Positions 26,436 through 37,343 of a stretch of 64,000 nucleotides of DNA are shown piece after piece. This DNA is from Streptomyces tuirus. Lineage in GTDB: Bacteria; Actinomycetota; Actinomycetes; Streptomycetales; Streptomycetaceae. The notes beneath the pieces were generated by a model. That model made no database searches. It saw nothing but the letters and a program-made list of their open reading frames with translations, and was not told where the DNA came from. Position 1 is the first letter of the stretch. Each line of letters begins with the position of its first letter. The stretch lies in the NCBI RefSeq assembly GCF_014701095.1, contig NZ_AP023439.1, positions 248,001-312,000 on the forward strand, written 5' to 3'. Made by a program: the position numbers and the translations under genes.

Positions 26436-27443
26436 ATGGCTGCTGTGGTGGGTAGCCAGGATCTGCGTACGCCGGTCGTCGTCGCTCTGCAGACGCTGGC
26501 CGTCGCCGCCTGCTACTACGCGTCGGCGCAACTGGGGCTGCTGCGGCAACTGGTCGTCGAGGGCGCCGTCGTCACTCCCATCTGGCCGCCGACCGGCGTC
26601 TCGGTCGCCTGCCTGCTGCTCTTCGGGCTGCGCTGCTGGCCCGGGATCGCCCTGGGCGCCTTCTTCGTCATCCTGTCCCTCACCACCCCGACGCCCTCGG
26701 CCCTGGCCGTGCTGGCGGGGAACACGGTCGCGCCCGTCGTCGGGTACCTGCTGCTGCGCCGGGCCGGTTTCCGCACGGACCTCACGCGGCTGCGGGACGG
26801 TCTGGCCCTGGTGTTCCTGGGCGCGTTCACCGCCATGCTGATCAGCTCGACCACCGGCGCCGGGATCCTGATCGCCACGGACAAGATCGAATGGCCCGGC
26901 TTCTGGGCGGTGTGGCTCGCCTGGTGGGTCGGTGACGCGATGGGCGTGCTCCTCGTCACGCCGCTGCTGCTCCTGCTGGCCCGCGTGCGCCTGCCGCTGC
27001 CCATGTCGCGCTGGAGGGAGGCCGCGGGGCTCGCGATCATCGCCTGCGCTCTCGTGCCGCTGGCCGCGCGCAGCTCCGTCAGTCTGCTGTTCCTCGTCTA
27101 CCCCCTGCTGATCTGGGCGGCTCTGCGGTTCCAGCTGGCCGGCAGCCTGACGTGCGCCCTGTTCGCCTCGGTCATGACCACGGTGGCGGCGACCGACCGG
27201 GTCGGGCCGTTCGAACGGCTCAGCCGCGTCGAGGTGATGTTGAAGCTGCAGGCCTTCAACGGGGCGATGGCGCTCACCGCCCTGATCCTGTCCGCCGTGA
27301 TCACCGAGCAGATCTCCACGCGGCGGTCCGTGGAGCGTGCCTGCCAGGAGCTGGTCGAGGTCCTGGAGCACCTCACCGCCGGCGAGGCGGACGGCCGGGC
27401 CGCCGTGGAGGACGGCGGGTCCGGGCGACGGCAGGAGAAGTGA
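26436..27443 (+). CDS. MASE1-domain integral membrane sensor without output domain
   Basis: A 335-residue protein with eight predicted membrane helices forming a MASE1 sensory domain (VTPIWPPTGVSVACLLLFG and WLAWWVGDAMGVLLVTPLLL are diagnostic). Only a short cytoplasmic tail of about 45 residues with a helical stretch (RACQELVEVLEHL) follows. In Streptomyces MASE1 is commonly fused to PP2C or kinase domains. Here the likely partner is the PP2C phosphatase 51 bp upstream. The ligand is unknown, and the ribosome site is weak. Confidence 0.87.
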   Translation: MAAVVGSQDLRTPVVVALQTLAVAACYYASAQLGLLRQLVVEGAVVTPIWPPTGVSVACLLLFGLRCWPGIALGAFFVILSLTTPTPSALAVLAGNTVAPVVGYLLLRRAGFRTDLTRLRDGLALVFLGAFTAMLISSTTGAGILIATDKIEWPGFWAVWLAWWVGDAMGVLLVTPLLLLLARVRLPLPMSRWREAAGLAIIACALVPLAARSSVSLLFLVYPLLIWAALRFQLAGSLTCALFASVMTTVAATDRVGPFERLSRVEVMLKLQAFNGAMALTALILSAVITEQISTRRSVERACQELVEVLEHLTAGEADGRAAVEDGGSGRRQEK

Positions 27444-27481
27444 CGGCCGACCCCTGGTTACCGGAACGTAGGGTGGGCGTC

Positions 27482-27982
27482 ATGACCGAGGAGGTGGAGG
27501 TGCTGCAGCTGCTGGTGTCACCCGCGCACCGGCTCGCCGGACGGCCGTCCGACGGCCCCTCCCCCGGCCCGTCCGACGAGCGGGTCACCCGGGTGGAGGT
27601 ACGGCGCGGGCTGGGACTGGTCGGCGACCGCTACTACGCCCGGCCGGCCCACCGGAACGCGGCGGTCACCATCATGGCCTCGGAGAACCTCCCGGCCGGC
27701 GCCGACCTGCGGCACACCCGCCGGAACATCCTGCTGCGGGGTGTCGACATCGATTCCCTCGTCGGGGCGACGATCTCGCTCGACTGCGGCGCCGGGCCGG
27801 TGGAGTTCGCCGTGAAGCGTCCCGCCCGGCCCTGCGCCTGGATGGACGTGACCATCGGCCCGGGTGCCCAGCGGGCCCTGCGCGGCCGGGGCGGTGTGCG
27901 GTGCACGCCACTGTGCGACGGGACGCTCACGCTCGGCCCGGCCACGTTCAGGGTCGTGGCCGGGCCCGGCGCCGGGCCGTGA
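27482..27982 (+). CDS. MOSC-domain protein
   Basis: A 166-residue single MOSC domain. The N-terminal part ends with VRRGLGLVGDRYYA. TIMASENL is followed by TRRNILLRGVDIDSLVGA and a C-terminal region with the conserved cysteine near ARPCAWMDV that would bind sulfur or the molybdenum cofactor. Such proteins are linked to Moco sulfuration or reductase systems. Shorter than YiiM-type proteins, it lacks a ferredoxin domain. The ATG has no strong Shine-Dalgarno, and a TAGGGT element 15 bp upstream could be a -10 of a nearly leaderless promoter. Confidence 0.82.
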   Translation: MTEEVEVLQLLVSPAHRLAGRPSDGPSPGPSDERVTRVEVRRGLGLVGDRYYARPAHRNAAVTIMASENLPAGADLRHTRRNILLRGVDIDSLVGATISLDCGAGPVEFAVKRPARPCAWMDVTIGPGAQRALRGRGGVRCTPLCDGTLTLGPATFRVVAGPGAGP

Positions 27983-27997
27983 AGCGCCCTCGGGCGG

Positions 27998-28657
27998 TCA
28001 GCCGCCCGACGGCGCCGCGCGGATGGCGGCGATGTCGAGCTGCAGGCGCACCTTCTCGCTGACCATCGCCCCGCCCTCGGCCAGCCTGCTGTTGTACGTC
28101 AGGCCCCAGTCCGAGCGGTTGATGGTGGTGGTGCCGTCGAAGCCGACCCGGTCGTAGCCGAAGGGGTCGGTGACATTTCCGATGTAGGTCATGTCGAGTA
28201 CCACGGGGCGGGAGACGCCTTTGATGGTCAACTCGCCCGACATGCTGAACAGGTCGGCGCCCGTCTGCTCCACCGCCGTACTGGTGAAGCGCATACGCGG
28301 ATAGGTCGCGGCGTCCAGGAAGTCACGACCGACCAAGTGCGCGTCGCGTTGTTCCACTCCGGTGTCCACGCTGGCGGTGAACAGAGTGATGTCGGCCCGT
28401 GACCGTGTGGGGTCGTACCCGTCGAAGTAGAGGCGGGTTTCGTACTCCAGGAAACAACCGCGCACGGTGGTCACCATGGCGTGCCGGACGGAGAAGCCGA
28501 TCCTGCTGTGCGCGGGGTCGATGACCCATTCACCGGACAGTTTGGCCAGGTTGGGGTTCGGCAGCACGGCGCTGTGGGGCGCCGGTGCGCCGTTGGGGCG
28601 CTGCGGGGGGAGGGGTGCCTGCCGGCGGGACGGCACAACGCGGTTGAACAGGTTCAT
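27998..28657 (-). CDS. YceI-family lipocalin-like protein
   Basis: A 219-residue YceI protein, a family that binds isoprenoid or polyprenyl lipids in a beta-barrel. The family start WVIDPAHSRIGFSVRHAMVT is near residues 44-63, preceded by a 40-residue Pro-rich extension without a clear signal peptide. The domain ends with SDWGLTYNSRLAEGGAMVSE, then LQLDIAA. Most likely cytoplasmic. It is convergent with the MOSC gene (15 bp apart). The start codon lacks a strong ribosome site. Confidence 0.9.
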   Translation of the reverse strand: MNLFNRVVPSRRQAPLPPQRPNGAPAPHSAVLPNPNLAKLSGEWVIDPAHSRIGFSVRHAMVTTVRGCFLEYETRLYFDGYDPTRSRADITLFTASVDTGVEQRDAHLVGRDFLDAATYPRMRFTSTAVEQTGADLFSMSGELTIKGVSRPVVLDMTYIGNVTDPFGYDRVGFDGTTTINRSDWGLTYNSRLAEGGAMVSEKVRLQLDIAAIRAAPSGG

Positions 28658-28801
28658 GATTCATCTAGGTACTTGAGTTTGGTTATGGCCGCAAGTCCCC
28701 TCCCGATTTGCGGCTGTTGAGAACGAGCCCGTGGCCGATTATGCCGTCGCTTTACACAAAACCCACACATCGCTGTCGCGGCGTACCACCGAGACGACCA
28801 T

Positions 28802-28836
28802 CCGAAACTGCCGGAATTTCATTTCGGGCATTTCGG
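28802..28836 (-). terminator. Probable terminator after the repeat-protein gene
   Basis: Outer arms CCGAAA (28802-28807) and TTTCGG (28831-28836) enclose a second, imperfect pairing (GCCGGAA with TTCGGGC). It lies 11 bp after the stop of the minus-strand repeat protein. The sequence around it is AT-rich for this genome. Confidence 0.5.
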
Positions 28837-28846
28837 TGGATCGGTC

Positions 28847-30199
28847 TTACCTCACTTCTATCGCGAGGTCGTTGTCGACGGTGTAGTACGGGCGGAAAGC
28901 GGATCCGTCCGCCTCGACCGCCGGGTAGACGTGGACGTGCTTGCGGTCCGCCACGTCGTCGAGCAGCCGGGCGACCCTGATCGGCGTCGCCCCGGCGGTG
29001 GGACACACGAAGAGGTCCCAGATCCGGCCCGCTCCTCCGCCGTCCGCCGTCAGGTCCCCGGGGCCGGCCGTGAAGGAGAACCCCTTGCCGTCGTCGTCGG
29101 CCCGGGGGCGGAGGGTTCGCACGGTGTCGGTGCCTCGCAGGCGCAGCCGCACGGTGGCGTCCTCGTGGAGCTCGGCTCCGTGCAGGCGGGCCGTGACCGT
29201 CAGGGCCCGGTCCTCGATCCCGATGGCGCGGGCCTCGGCGTGGGCGGTGCGCCGCCATGTCCGCAGGGCGAGGAAACCGTCCTTGGTGACGTACGGGATC
29301 CTGACCGCGACCGGCGAGGGACGGTCGCGCAGGTGGCCGTCGACGAGGGTGCGCAGGTCCCGCAGGCCGGGGCGCAGCCGCCGTCGTTCGGCTCCGGGTT
29401 CCGGCAGCAGGTACACGTCCCAGCGGCCCTCGTCGAGGGCCGGGAGCGGTTCCAGGACGGCGTGCAGGTGGCCGTCGGCGCGGTCGGGCTCCAGGTCGAG
29501 GAGGTGCAGGGTCGTCTCTGGGCGGCCCTTCTTGGGGCGCAGGCGCAGGAGCAGCTGGGGGTGCGGGGTGGCGGCCGGCGGAAGGCGGAAGGTGATCCGG
29601 CCGTCCGCGTCGATCGCGCAGTGGGCACGCGGGTGGGTATCGCGGGCGTCACTCCGCGGGTTCACCACCACGCCTCCCGGCGCATCGGCCAGGCCTTCCG
29701 GTGCGCCGTCCGGCTCCTGCGGCGCCTCGGCCACGGCTTCCGGTGTTCCGCTCAAACCCTCCGGCGTTCCGGCTACGCCTTGCGGCATCCCGGCCGGGCC
29801 CTGCGGCGTCTCGGCCACGCCTTCCGGTGCCCCGCCCGGCCCCTGCGGCGCTCCGGCCAGCCCTTCCGGTGCTCCGGCCGGCCCCTGCGGCGCCTCGGCC
29901 ACGCCTTCCGGTGTTCCGCTCAAACCCTCCGGCGTTCCGGCTACGCCTTGCGGCATCCCGGCCGGGCCCTGCGGCGTTCCGGCCAGCCCTTCCGGTGCTC
30001 CGCCCGGCCCCTGCGGCGTTCCGGCCACGCCTTGCGGCATTCGGGCCAGACCCTGCGGCGTTCCGGCCAGCCCCTCCCGTGCTCCGCCCGGCCTCTGCGG
30101 CGTTCCGGCCAGCCCTTCCGATACTTCGGCCGGCCCCTCCGGCGTTTCGGCCGTCGTGAGCTCGTGTGTGCTGGTCATCTCGTTCTCCGGCTTGCTCAT
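28847..30199 (-). CDS. Glycosyltransferase-associated protein with degenerate heptad repeats
   Basis: A 450-residue protein in two parts. Residues about 15-175 consist of some 22 imperfect seven-residue repeats of the form G-[LVP]-A-[GE]-[TAM]-P-[QE]. The C-terminal 265 residues form a beta-rich region (DADGRITFRLPPAATPHPQ, VAVRIPYVTKDGFLALRTWR, VYPAVEADGSAFRPYYT) of the kind found fused to or beside glycosyltransferases of poly(glycerol/ribitol)-phosphate type. I see no catalytic motif. The ATG overlaps the glycosyltransferase stop by 4 bp with AAGGG upstream, so the two are cotranslated. It may guide or present a cell-wall polymer; function unknown. Confidence 0.8.
   Translation of the reverse strand: MSKPENEMTSTHELTTAETPEGPAEVSEGLAGTPQRPGGAREGLAGTPQGLARMPQGVAGTPQGPGGAPEGLAGTPQGPAGMPQGVAGTPEGLSGTPEGVAEAPQGPAGAPEGLAGAPQGPGGAPEGVAETPQGPAGMPQGVAGTPEGLSGTPEAVAEAPQEPDGAPEGLADAPGGVVVNPRSDARDTHPRAHCAIDADGRITFRLPPAATPHPQLLLRLRPKKGRPETTLHLLDLEPDRADGHLHAVLEPLPALDEGRWDVYLLPEPGAERRRLRPGLRDLRTLVDGHLRDRPSPVAVRIPYVTKDGFLALRTWRRTAHAEARAIGIEDRALTVTARLHGAELHEDATVRLRLRGTDTVRTLRPRADDDGKGFSFTAGPGDLTADGGGAGRIWDLFVCPTAGATPIRVARLLDDVADRKHVHVYPAVEADGSAFRPYYTVDNDLAIEVR
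29670..30155 (-). repeat. 21-bp coding repeat array
   Basis: About 22 tandem 21-bp units encode the heptad region. A larger unit is duplicated: 29716-29808 and 29884-29976 are 93 bp long and differ at one base, exactly 168 bp (eight heptads) apart. This points to recent expansion by slippage or unequal recombination. Confidence 0.85.
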
Positions 30200-31461
30200 C
30201 GGCGTCCCTTTCGTATCGCGCGCAGTACGCCGGAGGCGGCGGCGTGGGCGGCGTCGCGGGCGGCGTGGCCCCGGCCGGCCAGGGCGCTCCCGGTGCCGTG
30301 GCCCTGCGGGGCGGCGCCCCGGCCGGCGCCCCTGGCCGCGGCGGCCGTCTCCAGGAGACGTTCGGCCTGGGCGACCACGGGTCCGGGGGCGAAGCGGCAC
30401 GCGTTGTCCAGGGCGGCCCGGCTCATACGGCGGCGGCGCTCGTCGTCGCCGACGAGCTCCAGCAGTGCGGCGGCGAGCGCGTCACGGTCCCCGACCGGTA
30501 CGAGCCGGCCGTCGGTACCGTCCTGGATGATCTCGCCGGGGCCGTAGGGGCAGTCGGTGCTGACCACCGGGAGCCCGCAGCGCATCGCCTCGACGATGGT
30601 CATGCCGAAGGGTTCGAAGTTGGACGCGGCGGCGCCGATCGAGCCCTTGGCCCATTCGGCCTCCATGGGGGTGGCGGCCCCCATCAGGAACACGTTGTTC
30701 CACAGCCCGAGCCGCTCGATGAGCTCCCGCAGCCTGGGCTGCTCCTCGCCCTTGCCGTAGATGCGCAGCTGCCAGTCCGGGTGCGCGGCGGCGACCGGGG
30801 CGAACGCCTCGATGAGGAGGTCGTAGCGCTTGACCGGGACCAGGCGGCCCGCGGCGATCACCACTTTGGCGGTGCTGTCGGCGGGCGGCAGGGCGGGGTC
30901 GGGAACGCTGTTGGGGAGGGCCTCCACATGGACGCCGGGCAGCCACATCTTGCGCCGGTAGGCGGCGGCGTCCGCCTCCGTGACGGTGGTGATCACGTCG
31001 AGGCGGCGGTAGGCGCGGCGCAGGGCCGTGCGCAGCCGCGGCGAGTGGTTGTCGAGCGTGAGGTGCTCCTGGCCGACGCGCAGCACATGCTGCGGGGCCT
31101 GGCGGGCGATGTGCACGTTGAGGCCCGGGCGGGTGCCGATGACGACGTCGGTGTCGAGCGCCGCGAGGCACTCTCCGATGCGCTGGTCGGTCAGCTCGCT
31201 GTACTGGTGGTGGCGGTACTCGGCGGGCGGGAACACCTTCGCCGGTCTCTGGTGCAGCGGATGATCCGCCTCTTTGCGCAGATCCACCAGGGCCCGCAGC
31301 CGCACCCGCGGATCGAGCACGAGGTTGGGGTGCTCGCGGTGCCTCAAGGCGGAGACGACCTCCACGTCGTGCCGCTCGGCCAGGGCTCCGGCGAGGTTGA
31401 ACGTGGTGGTGATCGTGCCTCCGATTCCGTAGGCGTTGTGAATCAGGAAAGAGATCTTCAT
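30196..31461 (-). CDS. Family 4 glycosyltransferase
   Basis: A 421-residue GT-B fold retaining glycosyltransferase. The N-terminal domain begins FLIHNAYGIGGTITTTFNLA, with the acceptor-site Gly-Gly. The C-terminal donor domain has VVIAAGRLVPVKRYDLLIEA and the EX7E-like SNFEPFGMTIVEAMRCGLPV, which binds the nucleotide sugar. It presumably builds a cell-wall or extracellular glycan. The last 30 residues are Ala/Arg-rich. It is cotranslated with the repeat protein (4-bp overlap) and divergent from the VanW gene across 216 bp. Confidence 0.9.
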   Translation of the reverse strand: MKISFLIHNAYGIGGTITTTFNLAGALAERHDVEVVSALRHREHPNLVLDPRVRLRALVDLRKEADHPLHQRPAKVFPPAEYRHHQYSELTDQRIGECLAALDTDVVIGTRPGLNVHIARQAPQHVLRVGQEHLTLDNHSPRLRTALRRAYRRLDVITTVTEADAAAYRRKMWLPGVHVEALPNSVPDPALPPADSTAKVVIAAGRLVPVKRYDLLIEAFAPVAAAHPDWQLRIYGKGEEQPRLRELIERLGLWNNVFLMGAATPMEAEWAKGSIGAAASNFEPFGMTIVEAMRCGLPVVSTDCPYGPGEIIQDGTDGRLVPVGDRDALAAALLELVGDDERRRRMSRAALDNACRFAPGPVVAQAERLLETAAAARGAGRGAAPQGHGTGSALAGRGHAARDAAHAAASGVLRAIRKGRR

Positions 31462-31677
31462 GGTGGACTAGACCTCGTCAACGCCCCTTTCGTTGTTCGT
31501 CGTTACCACTCTGTGGCCGACCTGGGGAGAGGGCCGGTTCCGCCGATTCCGGAATGATCTCGGGCATAAGTGGTCTGGGCCATACCGGTTTGGCCCCGAT
31601 GTGTGGATAGCTGGATGTGTTTGCCCGCAGCAGCGTCGCGTCACGGGTGCACCCTCGTATCGATCTTCAGGAGACCC

Positions 31678-33396
31678 ATGCGCCCCCGTACAGCCTCCGT
31701 CCCACACATCACCTCCCTCCCGTCCCTCGCCCTGGCCGGCGGCGCGCTGGCCGTGGGGGTGGGCGGTCTGTATCTCGCCGGGCTGGTCCTCACGGGCGGC
31801 CACATCGACTCCGGTACGACCGTGCGCGGGGTGGAGATCGGCGGGCTCAGCCGCGCGGAGGCGGTGCGGAAACTGGAACGGGAGCTCGGGGCGGCCGGCG
31901 CCCGGGAGCTGCCGGTGAAGGTCGGCGACCGCACCGGCAGCATCGATCCGGAGCGCGCGGGCCTCTCCTACGACGTCCAGGAGACCGTCGACCGGGCGGC
32001 GCGCACCGGCGCCGATCCCCTCAGCGTGTTCGGCGGGCTCTTCCGCTCGGGCGGCGCCCTCGAACCCGTCGTCGACGTCGACGAGGGGAAGGCCCGGGCG
32101 GCCCTGGGAGAGCTGGCGAAAGGGCTCGACCAGAAGGTCAGGGAGGGCGCCGTCGCGTTCGACGACGGACACGTGAGGGCCGAGCAACCGCGCACGGGGT
32201 ACGCGCTGGACGTGAACGCCGCCGTCGGGCCCCTGCGCGACTCCTTCCTACGCGGCCACACCGGCACGGCCACTCCCCTTCCCGCCCGCGAGACCCGGCC
32301 GAAGGTCACCGCCGACGACGTGCGCCAGGCGGTGCGCGGCTTCGCGGACCCGGCCATGTCGGGCCCCGTCACGCTCACCGCCGCGGGCAAGCGGTTCACC
32401 GTCGGCCAGGAGGCACTGGGCGAGCATCTGACCATGCGGCCGGACGGCAGCGGCGCACTGAGACCGGAGCTCGACGCGAAGGGCCTGCGCACCGAAGCCG
32501 CCGTGGCCGGCCCGCTCGACGACATCACCAGGACCGCCCAGAACGCCAAGCGGCGGCCGGAGGGCGACAAGGCCGTGGTCACCGAGGACGCCACGGTGGG
32601 CCAGTCGGTCAGCGACAAGGCGCTCGGCAAGGCGGTGCTGCCGCTGCTCACCGAGTCGGGCGCCGACCGCAGCGGCGAGGTGGAGGTGCGCCGGACCCAG
32701 CCGGAGGTGACCCGCGAGAACGCCGCACAGCTGGGGCTGACGGAGAAGATGTCCTCCTTCACCGTCAACTTCGAACCGGCCGAGTACCGCACGAAGAACA
32801 TCGGCCGGGCCGTGGAACTCATCAACGGCTCCGTGGTCGATCCGGGCGAGACCTGGAGCTTCAACCGGACCGTCGGTGAGCGCACCGAGGCCAACGGCTT
32901 CATGGACGGCATCATCATCCTCGACGACAAGTTCCAGAAGGCGTCCGGCGGTGGCGTCTCGTCCGTGGCGACGGCCCTGTACAACGCGCTGTTCTTCGCC
33001 GGGGTCAAGCCCGTGGAGCACGGAGCGCACTCGTTCTACATCGAGCGCTACCCGGAGGGCCGCGAGGCGACGGTCGCCTGGGGCAGCCTGGACCTGCGGT
33101 TCACCAACGACTCCGGCAAGGCCGTCTACATCCAGGCCGAGTCCACGGACACCTCCGTCACCGTCTCCTTCCTCGGCACCCGCAAGTACGACGAGATCCA
33201 GTCGGTCACGGGCCCGCGCGCGAACGTGACGAAGCCGGAGAAGAAGGTGAGCGACGACAAGGAGTGCGTGCCGCAGACGCCGCTCGAGGGGTTCGACGTC
33301 ACCGTGAAGCGGGTGTTCTACGACGACGGCCGGGAAGTGAAGCGGGAGCCGTACCGCACGCACTACACGCCGCGTGACGAGATCGTCTGCGAGTGA
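31678..33396 (+). CDS. VanW-family cell-wall protein with peptidoglycan-binding-4 domains
   Basis: A 572-residue membrane-anchored exported protein. One N-terminal helix (residues about 15-39) is followed by two PG_binding_4 domains (from TTVRGVEIGGLSRAEAVRKL and again near 160-300). The VanW domain (about 355-500) carries VVDPGETWSFNRTVGERT and GGGVSSVATALYNALFFAG. A C-terminal beta tail with ECVPQTP ends it. VanW proteins occur in glycopeptide-resistance clusters, but their reaction is unknown. A wall-remodelling role fits the adjacent glycosyltransferase. ATG has AGGAGA four bases upstream. Confidence 0.92.
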   Translation: MRPRTASVPHITSLPSLALAGGALAVGVGGLYLAGLVLTGGHIDSGTTVRGVEIGGLSRAEAVRKLERELGAAGARELPVKVGDRTGSIDPERAGLSYDVQETVDRAARTGADPLSVFGGLFRSGGALEPVVDVDEGKARAALGELAKGLDQKVREGAVAFDDGHVRAEQPRTGYALDVNAAVGPLRDSFLRGHTGTATPLPARETRPKVTADDVRQAVRGFADPAMSGPVTLTAAGKRFTVGQEALGEHLTMRPDGSGALRPELDAKGLRTEAAVAGPLDDITRTAQNAKRRPEGDKAVVTEDATVGQSVSDKALGKAVLPLLTESGADRSGEVEVRRTQPEVTRENAAQLGLTEKMSSFTVNFEPAEYRTKNIGRAVELINGSVVDPGETWSFNRTVGERTEANGFMDGIIILDDKFQKASGGGVSSVATALYNALFFAGVKPVEHGAHSFYIERYPEGREATVAWGSLDLRFTNDSGKAVYIQAESTDTSVTVSFLGTRKYDEIQSVTGPRANVTKPEKKVSDDKECVPQTPLEGFDVTVKRVFYDDGREVKREPYRTHYTPRDEIVCE

Positions 33397-33487
33397 TCCA
33401 CTCCCTGTTCACCATCCCTGACAACTCTCCCTTTTGACCGGGGCGTTGACCCCGCCCTTGAGCGCCAGCACAATGAGCGGCCACTGA

Positions 33488-33503
33488 TTGAGAGCGCTCT
33501 CAA
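33488..33503. promoter_or_regulatory. LacI-type operator in the leader of the Tat-exported gene
   Basis: TTGAGAGCGCTCTCAA is a perfect 16-bp palindrome, directly followed by the ribosome site AAGGGAG and the ATG at 33513. Its inner 14 bp are identical to the operator at 22182-22195. A repressor bound here would block transcript elongation or the ribosome site. Confidence 0.78.
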
Positions 33504-33512
33504 GGGAGATCC

Positions 33513-34913
33513 ATGACTGGCAGACAAGGCCCGGCCCTCAGCCGGCGTTCGCTCATCGGTGCCGGACTCGGCATCAGTGCCGCGGGGCTGACCGCCGCGG
33601 GCACGGGCCAGGCCCTCGCGGCCGGCTCCGCCGGTGCGCGTGACTCATCGGGCCCGGCCCGGGGGCACGCCTTCCTCGCCGCCGCCATGGACGCCTACCC
33701 CCACCACGGCCGCATCCGCCTGACCCAGAGCTACACCGACCAGGCCGGTCTCTTCAGCACGGCGTTCACCTACGACAACGCCCTCGCGATCCTCGCCCAC
33801 CTCGCTGCCCGGAGCCCGGCCGGCCTGACCCGGGCCAAGGCCCTGGGCGACGCCCTGCTCTACGCCCAGGCCCACGACCCGGCCCACGACGACGGCAGAC
33901 TCCGGCAGGCCTACAACACGGGGCCCTACACCTTCTACGACGGCTCTCTTCAGCCCGACGGTCTCGTACGGGCGGACGGCACGGCCAACGTGGGGACGCA
34001 GTTCGGCTTCACCGGCACGGCCGTGGGCGACATGGCCTGGGCGGGCATCGCGTTGAGCGCCCTCGCCCGCCGCACCGGAGCGCGCCGCTTCCTCACCGGT
34101 GCTGTCCGGATCGGCGAGTGGATCGAGCGGACGGGCCGGACCGACGAGCCTCTCGGCGGCTACAAGTTCGGGGTCGACGGGGCGAACCAGAGGCTGCCCT
34201 TCACCTCGACCGAGCACAACACCGATCTGGTCTGCCTCTTCGGGCGGCTCGCCCTGCTCACCGGCGACCGGGTGTGGCGGGAGCGGCAGGCCCGGGCGGA
34301 GACGTTCGTGCAGCGGATGTGGGAGCCGTCCGGGGGCTTCTTCTACACCGGCACGAACGACGGTGTGACGGTCAACAAGTCCCCGATCCCGGAGGACACG
34401 CAGACCTGGACGCATCTCGCGCTGGACTCACGCCGCCACTCCCGGTCCCTGGACTGGGCCGTGGCGGAGCTGGCCGTCCTGGATCACTCCGGGCGCCCCA
34501 ACAGCACGGTGCCCGCGGGGCAGTCGTACGAGGGCGTCACGTTCAGCTCGGCGAGCCTGCTGGCGAACGAGGACGCGCCGATCGCCGACGGCCAGCCCAA
34601 GCCCGACCGCAATGGCGTGTGGTTCGAGGGGACGGCGCATCTCGCGCTCGCCCTGCGTGACCGCGGGGGCCGCGGTGACGAGGCACGCGGACGGCGGCTG
34701 CTGGCCTCGATCGAACAGGCCCAGGACCGTCTGGGCGGCGCTCAGACCGTCGGGGGCAGGGAACTGCCCGCGCGCGCCGGGGTGGTGTCCGCGAGCAGTC
34801 CGCTGGACACGGGGTTCGGCTTCGGCTACTACCCGTACCGGCACACCGGGGCGACCGCGTGGTACCTGATGGCCGCGGCCCGCTTCAATCCGCTCACGCA
34901 GCAGCGAGCTTGA
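33513..34913 (+). CDS. Tat-exported (alpha/alpha)-toroid-type protein, probable glycan-active enzyme
   Basis: A 466-residue secreted protein. The signal has twin arginines in SRRSLIGAGLGISAAGL and a cleavage site near residue 37. The mature part is all-helical with repeated helix pairs and aromatic-rich loops (FTYDNALAILAHLAA, EHNTDLVCLFGRLALLTGD, NGVWFEGTAHLALALRD), like (alpha/alpha)6-barrel glycosidases or lyases. I could not assign a GH family. ATG has GGGAG close upstream. The LacI-type operator is shared with the beta-1,3-glucanase gene, which suggests the same inducer and a role in using beta-glucan. Confidence 0.78.
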   Translation: MTGRQGPALSRRSLIGAGLGISAAGLTAAGTGQALAAGSAGARDSSGPARGHAFLAAAMDAYPHHGRIRLTQSYTDQAGLFSTAFTYDNALAILAHLAARSPAGLTRAKALGDALLYAQAHDPAHDDGRLRQAYNTGPYTFYDGSLQPDGLVRADGTANVGTQFGFTGTAVGDMAWAGIALSALARRTGARRFLTGAVRIGEWIERTGRTDEPLGGYKFGVDGANQRLPFTSTEHNTDLVCLFGRLALLTGDRVWRERQARAETFVQRMWEPSGGFFYTGTNDGVTVNKSPIPEDTQTWTHLALDSRRHSRSLDWAVAELAVLDHSGRPNSTVPAGQSYEGVTFSSASLLANEDAPIADGQPKPDRNGVWFEGTAHLALALRDRGGRGDEARGRRLLASIEQAQDRLGGAQTVGGRELPARAGVVSASSPLDTGFGFGYYPYRHTGATAWYLMAAARFNPLTQQRA

Positions 34914-34964
34914 CCGGTCTTTGACGGTCCTCAGGCAACCGGCACCTCGGGCGGCCGACGCGAA

Positions 34965-34988
34965 CGCCCGGGCCTGGCGGCCCGGGCG
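34965..34988. terminator. Bidirectional terminator between convergent genes
   Basis: Perfect 10-bp stem CGCCCGGGCC / GGCCCGGGCG with a TGGC loop. It lies between the stop codons of the Tat-exported gene and katG. Confidence 0.8.
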
Positions 34989-35007
34989 TCCTGTCATGCG
35001 GGGGTGA

Positions 35008-37339
<2,332 letters not shown>

Positions 37340-37343
<4 letters not shown>

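Noticed and set aside
29670..30155. Regular repeats considered as a CRISPR array
   Set aside because: The 21-bp units are contiguous with no spacers, stay in one coding frame, and no cas genes are present.
28931..30547. Plus-strand frames across the repeat-protein gene that look like Arg/Pro repeat proteins
   Set aside because: The repeats are read in the complementary direction in frame with a conserved C-terminal domain, a ribosome site and a 4-bp overlap with the glycosyltransferase. The plus frames lack these.
33432..33460. GGGGCGTTGACCCC as a terminator after the VanW gene
   Set aside because: The stem is only four base pairs. It more likely forms part of the promoter region of the next gene.
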